A DNA stretch of 9,918 nucleotides from Acidobacteriaceae bacterium. Its GTDB lineage: Bacteria; Acidobacteriota; Terriglobia; Terriglobales; Acidobacteriaceae. Position 1 is the stretch's first letter. Each line of letters begins with the position of its first letter. The stretch covers positions 1-9,918 of the forward strand of contig PMGP01000432.1 of assembly GCA_003156235.1 (NCBI GenBank), written 5' to 3'. The notes beneath the pieces were generated by a model that was not told the origin of the DNA, searched no databases, and saw only the letters and a program-made list of their open reading frames with translations. Below, one piece after another: positions 1 through 4,584 of this stretch. A program made the position numbers and the translations under genes.

Positions 1-1
1 C

Positions 2-721
2 GATTCGGACGAGATCAACGCCTTTGCACTTCCCGGAGGCTTTTTCTTTGTCAACTCCGGCCTGATTCTGAACGCCGACGAGGAGGCGGAACTGGCCGGA
101 GTGATGGCCCATGAGATTGCCCACGTCTGCGCCCACCATGCAGCGCGTGAGATGACTCGCCAGAACTATGCCCAGATCGGCGCCATTCCGCTGATCTTCA
201 TCGGCGGATGGACCGGCATCGGCGTCTACGAGGCGGCATCTATCGGCGTGCCAGTTGCCTTCATCCAGTTTTCTCGCGAATTCGAGGCGCAGGCCGACTA
301 CCTGGGCGTGCAATACATGTACCGCGCCGGCTACGACCCGCAGGCCTTTATTACTTTCTTTGAGAAGATTCGGGCGCTGGAAAAGCGCAAGCCGGGCGTC
401 GTGGCCAAGGTCTTTGCCGACCATCCGCAGACTCCCGAGCGCATCCTTCACTCTCAGGAGGAGATTGCCCACATCCTGCCGGCGCGCGACCAGTACATGG
501 TGACCACCTCGGAGTTTGACGACGTGAAGGCGCGGCTGGCGCGCATCGAAAACAAGCGCCGCCTCACCGACTCCCGGAACACCAACAAGCCCTCGTTGCG
601 CAAAGCCGGTACAGGGAAGGGCGACTCGGGTGGCCCGCCCAGCCCATCCAGCACCAGTCCCAGCAGCACCTCCCGCGACGACGAAAAACCCACCCTGCAC
701 CGCCGCGACGACCAGAAATAG
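2..721 (+). CDS. M48 family zinc metalloprotease, 5'-truncated by window edge
   Basis: The frame is open from base 2, so the gene starts outside the window and only the 3' part is visible (239 codons plus stop). The zinc-binding HEIAH (HExxH) motif is at 110-124, with His ligands at both ends and the catalytic Glu between. The third ligand is probably the Glu at 284-286 in REFEAQADYLG, the usual M48 spacing. Upstream, NAFALPGGFFFVNSGL is the classic pre-motif strand of M48 peptidases. M48 proteins of this type (BepA/LoiP/YfgC-like) are generally envelope or periplasmic proteases acting on misfolded outer-membrane proteins; a signal peptide cannot be checked because the N-terminus is missing. 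The last ~55 residues leave the peptidase fold and become a charged, Ser/Pro/Thr-rich tail containing PSPSSTSPSSTS, probably disordered. The family call is secure; substrate and location are inferred. Confidence 0.93.
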   Translation, partial: DSDEINAFALPGGFFFVNSGLILNADEEAELAGVMAHEIAHVCAHHAAREMTRQNYAQIGAIPLIFIGGWTGIGVYEAASIGVPVAFIQFSREFEAQADYLGVQYMYRAGYDPQAFITFFEKIRALEKRKPGVVAKVFADHPQTPERILHSQEEIAHILPARDQYMVTTSEFDDVKARLARIENKRRLTDSRNTNKPSLRKAGTGKGDSGGPPSPSSTSPSSTSRDDEKPTLHRRDDQK

Positions 722-758
722 CGCTTTGATTCGGACTTAAACAATCACTCACCACAAA

Positions 759-801
759 GCTGTCATCCTGAGCGAGCGTAGCGAGTCGAAGGACCTGCGG
801 T
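759..801. repeat. Dispersed intergenic repeat (GTCATCCTGAGCGA type)
   Basis: The element begins GCTGTCATCCTGAGCGAGCG and ends AGTCGAAGGACCTGCGG. It has short terminal complementarity (TCCT at the left, AGGA at the right) around an internal AGCGA direct duplication. From memory, near-identical sequence is common between genes in many Acidobacteriota, Chloroflexi and other genomes. Only one copy lies in this window, so the repeat call rests on recognition, not on a comparison seen here. Confidence 0.5.
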
Positions 802-975
802 TGTATTTTTTGCATTTTGCCGCACATATGCACCATCCGGCATAACAACCCAAGTTCTTGTGTCAGGCGATGTCTGCGCCCCAACCGGCTGCGTTATGGG
901 CAGGAATTTCTTCGGGAAACCTCCCAAATCGGAATCCCAAAAGCCGATAATTTTCCTGTAACTGCCTGAAATCCC

Positions 976-1005
976 TTGAAATGCCCAGTGAAACCGCGTT
1001 ATATA
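976..1005 (+). promoter_or_regulatory. Candidate sigma70-type promoter of the HTH gene
   Basis: A -35 box TTGAAA (976-981, 5/6 to consensus) is followed after 18 bp by a -10 box TATATA (1000-1005, 4/6). Transcription would start near 1012, about 55 nt before the ATG at 1068. This placement also argues against the longer reading starting at 981, because that codon would lie inside the promoter. Confidence 0.45.
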
Positions 1006-1013
1006 CAAAAGTA

Positions 1014-1029
1014 CCGGCAGCATTGCCGG
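1014..1029. promoter_or_regulatory. CCGGCA-GCAT-TGCCGG palindrome, possible operator
   Basis: A perfect 6-bp inverted repeat with a 4-nt centre sits at the expected transcription start of the HTH gene. Two further CCGG tetramers follow at about 1047 and 1056. A site here could be bound by the HTH protein for autoregulation, or could form a small hairpin in the leader RNA. Both readings are inference from position. Confidence 0.35.
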
Positions 1030-1057
1030 AATTCAACCTAAGGCTACCGGACTTTCC

Positions 1058-1063
1058 GGAGGA
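1058..1063 (+). promoter_or_regulatory. Ribosome-binding site fixing the HTH gene start
   Basis: GGAGGA lies 4 nt before the ATG at 1068 and is a near-perfect Shine-Dalgarno sequence. No such site precedes the in-frame ATG at 981, so 1068 is chosen as the start. Confidence 0.7.
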
Positions 1064-1067
1064 TATT

Positions 1068-1337
1068 ATGCGCAGTTCTGCTCTTCGTTCCAACTTGCTA
1101 GTCCCTGAGGTGCGCGAGGTCATGGACATTCGCCAAGCCTCGGACTACCTGGGAATCTCTTCCGACACGCTCTACAAGTACGCCTCCGAGGGCTTCGTTC
1201 CCGCCTTCAAGCTGGGCAACCGCTGGCGCTTCAAGCGCAGCCGCCTCGACGAGTGGATGGATCGCCAAAGCGATCAGCACGCCGCCGACGCCGAACTCAA
1301 CCCCCACGAGAAGAAGCCGGTCAGGCCGGCGTTCTAA
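1068..1337 (+). CDS. Helix-turn-helix (excisionase/MerR-like) DNA-binding protein
   Basis: The 89-residue product carries an excisionase-family (HTH_17) winged-helix domain at about residues 19-70. It opens MDIRQASDYLGISSDTLYKY (recognition helix region), continues with the wing VPAFKLGNRWRFKRSRLDEW, and ends in a polar tail. Such small proteins bind DNA as Xis-like architectural factors or minor regulators. The start at 1068 is set by the GGAGGA site and by the promoter overlapping the earlier ATG. The gene has its own promoter and lies 45 nt upstream of a small DUF4177-like gene. The 3' end of this gene, followed by a DUF4177-like gene, recurs in decayed form at 1570-1882. No integrase or phage gene is nearby, so an excision role is not supported; a stand-alone regulator is more likely. 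Target genes are unknown. Confidence 0.85.
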   Translation: MRSSALRSNLLVPEVREVMDIRQASDYLGISSDTLYKYASEGFVPAFKLGNRWRFKRSRLDEWMDRQSDQHAADAELNPHEKKPVRPAF

Positions 1338-1342
1338 AAGCA

Positions 1343-1370
1343 GGGAACAGGGATCAGGGAACAGGGAACA
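1343..1370. repeat. Heptamer array, four GGGA(A/T)CA units
   Basis: Four exact 7-bp units, GGGAACA, GGGATCA, GGGAACA and GGGAACA, start 5 nt after the HTH gene stop. The array runs directly into GGAAGG (1371-1376), which serves as ribosome-binding site for the next small gene. The same unit pattern recurs at 8470-8497 and, on the other strand, at 8590-8617. Confidence 0.85.
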
Positions 1371-1382
1371 GGAAGGATCACA

Positions 1383-1553
1383 ATGTTGACTCGGAAGTAC
1401 AAGAAAAGTACGATCTTCGTGCACAAAGATGAGCCGGTAACGCATTTCATTGAGATTCTCAATCGGAAGAGAGCTGATGGGTGGGAAGCAATTTCTGCCT
1501 GGGCTGATGAGCTTGGCAACCATGTCTTGCTGAAAAAGCCAATAACGGTTTAG
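1383..1553 (+). CDS. Small DUF4177-like protein, copy 1 (56 aa)
   Basis: The ATG is preceded by GGAAGG at 1371-1376, 6 nt upstream. The 56-residue product contains GWEAISAW followed by NHVLLKKPITV. This matches the C-terminal half of the gene at 1694-1882 (GWEAISAW, then NVLLKRPVSD), so the two are paralogues. The pattern of an L-N/L-G-x-EGWE core followed by a final strand VLLKRP is that of DUF4177, a small family of unknown function. The N-terminal strand is less typical here (MLTRKYKKST rather than MKWEYRIEHV), so this copy may be worn or specialised. Base composition is low for the region (about 43% GC in 1381-1440), which suggests foreign origin. Its reality is supported by the paralogue, not by length. 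Confidence 0.65.
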   Translation: MLTRKYKKSTIFVHKDEPVTHFIEILNRKRADGWEAISAWADELGNHVLLKKPITV

Positions 1554-1569
1554 TCTGCTCCCGAACCAA

Positions 1570-1655
1570 GCCGCCCTTGAATGGACCGCCAGTCCGGCCA
1601 CCACGTCGCCGTCACCGATCCGGAGCAGATGAAGCCGGTCAGGCAGGTGATCTGA
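1570..1655 (+). pseudogene. Decayed duplicate of the 3' end of the HTH gene
   Basis: Reading from 1581 gives MDRQSGHHVAVTDPEQ then MKPVRQVI and a stop at 1653-1655. The intact HTH gene ends MDRQSDQHAADAELNPHEKK then PVRPAF and a stop. At DNA level the 14-mer GAAGCCGGTCAGGC is shared (about 1313-1326 and 1631-1644), and GCCGCC-x-GA(A/G)TGGA(T/C)CGCC aligns at the left end with a small deletion. Only the C-terminal ~25 codons are left; the HTH domain is absent. It precedes DUF4177-like copy 2 as the real HTH gene precedes copy 1, so it marks a tandem duplication of the pair. Confidence 0.7.
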
Positions 1656-1693
1656 TGGCTGGGAATAGTCCGACGGACAAAATGGAGCCATAA

Positions 1694-1882
1694 ATGAAAT
1701 GGGAGTACAGGATCGAGCACGTCTCCGAAAGAACTCCTGACAGTTCTAACAATTGGATTGGGCATACGGAAGATAAGCTACTCAATCAGTTGGGACAAGA
1801 AGGGTGGGAAGCTATATCTGCATGGTATGCGGGTGCAGGATCCTACAGTAATGTGTTGCTAAAGCGCCCAGTATCAGATTAA
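1694..1882 (+). CDS. Small DUF4177-like protein, copy 2 (62 aa)
   Basis: The product starts MKWEYRIEHVSERTPDSSNN, a typical DUF4177 N-terminal strand. It continues with LLNQLGQEGWEAISAW (helix plus strand) and ends NVLLKRPVSD. A GGAG site at 1684-1687 lies 6 nt before the ATG. Length is normal for the family (about 60 aa). No function is known for the family; the fold is predicted as a small alpha/beta domain, with no signal peptide or membrane segment. It shares the GWEAISAW and VLLK(R/K)P core with the gene at 1383-1553. Codon use and AT content are unlike the neighbouring metabolic genes. The family assignment is good; the role is unknown. Confidence 0.8.
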   Translation: MKWEYRIEHVSERTPDSSNNWIGHTEDKLLNQLGQEGWEAISAWYAGAGSYSNVLLKRPVSD

Positions 1883-1936
1883 TTCACTTTCTGGTTAAGT
1901 TGGCCCGGGATCAGCATTAGAAGCTTCAGTAGCTAT

Positions 1937-1975
1937 ACCTAACCCCTGATCCATAATCCCTGCTTGCCCCCTGTT
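1937..1975. repeat. Degenerate CCCTNNN heptamer array
   Basis: Units ACCTAAC, CCCTGAT, CCATAAT and CCCTGCT (1937-1964) are followed, after a 4-nt interruption, by CCCTGTT (1969-1975). The last unit leads directly into the decayed copy of the peptidase gene start, just as the array at 2381-2443 leads into the real gene. The array was probably duplicated with that gene start. Confidence 0.7.
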
Positions 1976-1986
1976 GTCCTCAACAA

Positions 1987-2046
1987 ATGGACCACTTTTG
2001 CCGCATCGGCCTACTGCTCCGCCGTTAAATTGCAGCCAGCCATCAC
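1987..2046 (+). pseudogene. Decayed 5' fragment of the M24 peptidase gene
   Basis: An ATG at 1987 reads MDHFCRIGLLLRR and then TAA. The real gene, 468 bp downstream at 2455, reads (V)DHFRRIGLLRRRLTKAG. Including the shared lead CCCTGTT and TCCTCAACAA, positions 1969-2046 align with 2437-2514 without gaps. By hand count 64 of 78 positions match. The stop at codon 14 and loss of similarity after about 2046 show that it is dead. It indirectly supports the unusual GTG start of the real gene, since the same codon is ATG here. Confidence 0.75.
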
Positions 2047-2079
2047 TAGCCGGGCTGTCCGGCTCAGAATTCACAAAAC

Positions 2080-2088
2080 TGGTAGAAT
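2080..2088 (+). promoter_or_regulatory. Extended -10 motif before the VbhA-like gene
   Basis: TGGTAGAAT matches the TG-n-TATAAT extended -10 pattern with one mismatch. It lies 18 nt before the ATG at 2107, and an AGGGGA ribosome-binding site (2097-2102) lies between. No good -35 box is visible at the standard distance, which extended -10 promoters can do without. The leader would be very short. Confidence 0.35.
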
Positions 2089-2106
2089 AGAGCTATAGGG
2101 GATAAC

Positions 2107-2319
2107 ATGGCTGCTGCAACCGCTCCCGTCATTACCCTCACTCCGACAGAACTGGATGAGCGCCGACTAGCCGTCGAAGGCACAATCGGGACCATGCGCC
2201 TCTCCGACATGGAGCCAGATGAGACCACCAAGCAAATCCTTTATCGATATCAACAGGGCGAGATTTCTATGGACGAAACGAGCCGCCTGATCCATGAGTA
2301 CTCAGCTACGATTATCTGA
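2107..2319 (+). CDS. Orphan VbhA-like antitoxin protein (70 aa)
   Basis: Residues ~17-60 match the antitoxin VbhA pattern. A helix ELDERRLAVEGTIGTMRL is followed by a short loop (SDMEPDE) and two helices TTKQILYRYQQGEISMDETS; RYxxGEISxxE is the usual C-terminal signature. VbhA-type proteins bind Fic-domain AMP-transferases and block them with an [S/T]xxxE[G/N] helix motif. Aligned by the conserved LEG-x-x-P region, this protein reads T-M-R-L-S-D, so the inhibitory Glu-Gly appears replaced by Ser-Asp. No Fic gene (HxFx[D/E]GNGR) is found in the window. It may therefore be an orphan antitoxin or a relative with another partner. AGGGGA at 2097-2102 supports the start. It lies between two copies of the peptidase gene start, as part of the accessory stretch. 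Confidence 0.7.
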   Translation: MAAATAPVITLTPTELDERRLAVEGTIGTMRLSDMEPDETTKQILYRYQQGEISMDETSRLIHEYSATII

Positions 2320-2380
2320 ATTCGGATGCCTAGCGATATCCCTGCCGTGTCAATCGCAGATTAACGATCAAACTGTGGAC

Positions 2381-2443
2381 ACCTATTCCCTAACCCCTAA
2401 TCCCTAACCGCTAACCCCTAATGCCTAACCCCTATACCCTGTT
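2381..2443. repeat. CCCTAAC-type heptamer array, nine units
   Basis: Nine consecutive 7-bp units fill 63 bases with no frame slip: ACCTATT, CCCTAAC, CCCTAAT, CCCTAAC, CGCTAAC, CCCTAAT, GCCTAAC, CCCTATA, CCCTGTT. The array lies directly upstream of the M24 peptidase gene and occupies the place where its ribosome-binding site and promoter would be. It resembles a telomere repeat by composition only. Confidence 0.85.
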
Positions 2444-2454
2444 ATCCTCAACAA

Positions 2455-3546
2455 GTGGACCACTTTCGCCGCATCGGCCTTCTCCGCCGCCGTTTGACCA
2501 AAGCCGGCCTTCACGGCCTGCTGGTCACCCATCTGCCCGATCTCCGCTATCTCTCCGGTTTCACAGGCTCCAGCGCCGCGCTGGCCGTCACGCGCCGTTC
2601 TGCGCGCCTCTTTACCGATGGCCGCTACAAAACCCAGGCTGCCGCCGAAGTTTCCGCTGCGCAGGTTGAGATCGTTGCCAGTTCTCCGTCGGTTGCCGCA
2701 GTTCAATGGCTGGCCGCGCAGCCCGGCGTCGAGTTTGCCGGCTTCGACCCAACCCAAACCACGGTTGCCAATCTGGCTCGCTACCGCGCCGCGCTGCCCG
2801 CTCGCCTTCGCCGCAACTTTCTTTCCGCGCTGGCCGCGCCCTTGATTATGCCTTTGCGCCAGATCAAGGACGAGGACGAGCTGGCGCTGATGATCGAAGC
2901 GGCGCTCACTGGCTGCAAGCTCTTCGAGCACATTCTCGGCTTCATCCGGCCCGGCCTCGCTGAAGTCGAAGTGGCCGCCGAGTTGGAGCATCAGGGCCGC
3001 CTGCTGGGCGCAGAGGGAATGTCCTTTGAAACCATCATTGCCGCGGGCCCACGCTCCGCCATGCCGCACGGACGCGCCACAGCCGCCAAGCTGCCGCGCT
3101 GTGGCTTTGTGACCCTCGACTTCGGTGTTATTCTCAACGGGTATTGCTCGGATATGACCCGAACCGTGCATCTGGGCAAGCCCAAGGCCAACGAGCGCTC
3201 CGCATATGAAGCGGTGCTGGAGGCGCAGGAGGCGGGGGTTGCCGCGGTCGGTTCTGGCGTAAGTTGTGCGGAGGTGGACGAGGCCGCCCGCAGCGTGTTG
3301 CGCAGGGCAGGATTGGCGGAGGCTTTTTCCCACTCCACCGGCCATGGTCTTGGCTTGGAGATCCATGAGCCGCCGCGCATCGGCGCCCAGGAGACGGCCA
3401 GGCTGCTCTCCGGCATGGTCATCACCATCGAGCCTGGAATTTATTTAGCCGAACGCTTCGGTATTCGCATCGAAGATATGGTGGCAGTTACCCGTAACGG
3501 AGGCCAGGTGCTCACCCCGGCGCCCAAAGCTCTGATCGAACTTTAA
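2455..3546 (+). CDS. M24 family metallopeptidase (Xaa-Pro aminopeptidase/dipeptidase)
   Basis: A 363-residue protein with the two-domain M24B layout. The N-terminal creatinase-type domain (about 1-130) includes YLSGFTGSSAALAV and LFTDGRY. The C-terminal pita-bread domain (about 135-363) carries all five metal ligands: D222 (LDFG), D233 (CSDMTRT), H297 (STGHGLG), E326 (TIEPGIY) and E340 (GIRIEDM). The probable catalytic His is H205 in MPHGRAT. The enzyme should remove N-terminal residues before proline, or split Xaa-Pro dipeptides, in the cytoplasm. Length is normal for the short PepP/PepQ group. The start is GTG at 2455, just after the heptamer array; no Shine-Dalgarno sequence is visible, and the frame is closed upstream at 2419-2421. 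It is followed 63 nt later by accB, as in many bacteria (B. subtilis yqhT-efp-accB-accC), but efp is missing here. Confidence 0.92.
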   Translation: MDHFRRIGLLRRRLTKAGLHGLLVTHLPDLRYLSGFTGSSAALAVTRRSARLFTDGRYKTQAAAEVSAAQVEIVASSPSVAAVQWLAAQPGVEFAGFDPTQTTVANLARYRAALPARLRRNFLSALAAPLIMPLRQIKDEDELALMIEAALTGCKLFEHILGFIRPGLAEVEVAAELEHQGRLLGAEGMSFETIIAAGPRSAMPHGRATAAKLPRCGFVTLDFGVILNGYCSDMTRTVHLGKPKANERSAYEAVLEAQEAGVAAVGSGVSCAEVDEAARSVLRRAGLAEAFSHSTGHGLGLEIHEPPRIGAQETARLLSGMVITIEPGIYLAERFGIRIEDMVAVTRNGGQVLTPAPKALIEL

Positions 3547-3609
3547 TCGAAACTCGAATTTAACTTTGATCAAACCCCTCCCGCCCGACGGCTGGAGATC
3601 AAGGAACGA

Positions 3610-4092
3610 ATGAAAGCACAAGACATTGCAGATCTGAAACAACTGATTGAATTCCTCAAGGAATATAAGGTTGCCGAGTTCGATCTGGATCGCGGCGATC
3701 TGAAGATCCGGCTTAAATTCAACCCGGCGGAAGCCTCCCCGGACGCATTGGCCGACTTGACGCGCCTGCTTGGTTCCGCTCCTCCGGCGGTGGCGCAGGC
3801 CGCGGCAAGCCAGCCGGCTGAGGTCCCTGCTGCGGTTGACCCCGATGCCGGTTTGCACCTGCTCAAGTCGCCCATCGTCGGCACGTTTTACGGTTCGCCT
3901 TCGCCCGGCGCCGCGCAGTTTGTTGCGCCCGGAGATCGCGTGACCAAGGGGCAGGTTATCGGCGTCGTCGAGGCCATGAAGCTGATGAATGAGATCGAGT
4001 CTGACGTTACCGGCGAGATCGTCAAGTGCCTGGTTGTGAACGGCCAGCCCATCGAGTTCGGGCAGCCGCTGTTTTCCATCCGGCTGGGGTAG
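3610..4092 (+). CDS. accB: Acetyl-CoA carboxylase biotin carboxyl carrier protein
   Basis: This 160-residue protein carries biotin for acetyl-CoA carboxylase, the first step of fatty-acid synthesis. The N-terminal part (1-50) has the usual helix DIADLKQLIEFLKEYKVAEF. A flexible Ala/Pro linker follows (about 55-80), then the biotinyl domain (82-160). The biotinylated lysine is K124 in VEAMKLMNEIE. The PSPG insertion (97-100) corresponds to the protruding thumb typical of AccB, which separates it from other biotinyl carriers. The AAGGA site at 3601-3605 supports the ATG at 3610. It is cotranscribed with the M24 peptidase upstream and should act with accC at 4585; the accA/accD carboxyltransferase genes are not in the window. 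An inserted four-helix-bundle unit begins only 3 nt after the stop codon. Confidence 0.96.
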   Translation: MKAQDIADLKQLIEFLKEYKVAEFDLDRGDLKIRLKFNPAEASPDALADLTRLLGSAPPAVAQAAASQPAEVPAAVDPDAGLHLLKSPIVGTFYGSPSPGAAQFVAPGDRVTKGQVIGVVEAMKLMNEIESDVTGEIVKCLVVNGQPIEFGQPLFSIRLG

Positions 4093-4095
4093 TCG

Positions 4096-4117
4096 GTTAG
4101 CGAGTCAGCAAGTCAGC
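4096..4117. repeat. Left 22-bp inverted repeat of the four-helix-bundle unit
   Basis: The arm starts GTTAGC, then GAGTCAGC, then AAGTCAGC, i.e. it contains two variants of an 8-bp unit. It is the exact reverse complement of 4542-4563 over all 22 positions. It begins 3 nt after the accB stop codon. Confidence 0.9.
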
Positions 4118-4153
4118 TTGGAGTGCATTGATGAGGAAAAGTGGTGGTCACCT

Positions 4154-4522
4154 GTGAGCGCAAGAACGCGACATTATCGCGACCTGCTGGTTTGGCAAAA
4201 GGCCATGGAACTGGCCAGGGCGATCTATCGCGAGACGGAAGCGTTTCCCAAGACTGAAATGTATGGACTTCAGTCGCAGATGCGTCGAGCTGCTGTTTCT
4301 GTTCCAAGCAACATTGCCGAGGGACACGGTAGGTTAAATGATGGACATTTTAGGCAATTCCTGGCCACATCGCGCGGATCACTATTTGAATTGCAGACAC
4401 AGATGGAACTATCTGCCGATTTAAAGTTTCTAGACGCTGCAAGAATCAAAGCGTTGATGGAGCAGTGTGAAGAAGTAGCTCGACTCATTAATGGATTACT
4501 TGCTGCGCTAGAATCTTCATAG
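4154..4522 (+). CDS. Four-helix-bundle protein (23S rRNA intervening-sequence type)
   Basis: The 122-residue product belongs to the four-helix-bundle/S23 family (TIGR02436). Helix 1 starts HYRDLLVWQKAMELARAIY. The hallmark block FPKTEMYGLQSQMRRAAVSV then PSNIAEGHGR follows at about 31-60. Helices 3 and 4 are FRQFLATSRGSLFELQTQ and the C-terminal KALMEQCEEVARLINGLLAA. Relatives form pentameric barrels; Avd of diversity-generating retroelements is a structural cousin and binds nucleic acid. The family was first seen in intervening sequences of Leptospira and Coxiella 23S rRNA; its function is unsettled. GTG at 4154 gives the normal length. TTG at 4118 would add 12 unusual residues and starts at the base after the left repeat. 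The ribosome-binding site is weak in both cases. It interrupts accB-accC and is AT-rich compared with them. Confidence 0.88.
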   Translation: MSARTRHYRDLLVWQKAMELARAIYRETEAFPKTEMYGLQSQMRRAAVSVPSNIAEGHGRLNDGHFRQFLATSRGSLFELQTQMELSADLKFLDAARIKALMEQCEEVARLINGLLAALESS

Positions 4523-4541
4523 TTGCACCAAGCGCAGACTT

Positions 4542-4563
4542 GCTGACTTGCTGACTCGCTAAC
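4542..4563. repeat. Right 22-bp inverted repeat of the four-helix-bundle unit
   Basis: Exact reverse complement of 4096-4117. On its inner side a third, imperfect 8-bp unit follows (GCAGACTT at 4534-4541), so the right arm has three units where the left has two. It ends 21 nt before the accC start codon. Confidence 0.9.
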
Positions 4564-4584
4564 CCTCTTCATTGTAGGTAATGA

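Larger units (their letters stand above)
722..1067. other. Non-coding gap between the protease and HTH genes
   Basis: These 346 bases hold no convincing gene. From 5' to 3' they contain a dispersed intergenic repeat (759-801), a moderately AT-rich stretch without clear structure (about 802-975), a sigma70-like promoter (976-1005), a CCGGCA/TGCCGG palindrome (1014-1029) and the ribosome-binding site of the HTH gene (1058-1063). Minus-strand frames through this gap lack ribosome-binding sites and recognisable protein content. No hairpin followed by a T-run was seen after the protease stop. Confidence 0.6.
4096..4563 (+). mobile_element. Inverted-repeat-bounded four-helix-bundle insertion unit
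   Basis: A 468-bp unit is bounded by perfect 22-bp inverted repeats (4096-4117 and 4542-4563) and contains one AT-rich gene for a four-helix-bundle protein. Without the unit, accB stop and accC start would be 24 nt apart, a usual operon spacing, so the unit looks inserted into the accBC operon. GC falls from about 68% in accC (5041-5100) to 40% here (4381-4440). No transposase and no clear target-site duplication are seen, so mobility is inferred. In 23S rRNA genes, the same protein family is encoded in intervening sequences whose ends pair into a stem; this unit has the same layout in an mRNA. Confidence 0.5.

Noticed and set aside
981..1067. N-terminal extension of the HTH gene to ATG 981
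   Set aside because: The ATG overlaps the promoter -35 region and has no ribosome-binding site, while GGAGGA precedes 1068.
2381..2443. Telomere or linear-chromosome end, because of CCCTAAC repeats
   Set aside because: The array is internal, short, degenerate and flanked by ordinary genes. Related arrays in both orientations are scattered through the window.
1343..2443. CRISPR array
   Set aside because: Repeats are 7 bp and contiguous, without unique spacers, and no cas gene is present.
2425..3366. 313-aa open frame on the minus strand opposite the M24 peptidase
   Set aside because: The + strand holds all five M24 metal ligands. The minus frame is low-complexity Gly/Arg/Ala/Gln-rich and runs into the heptamer array.
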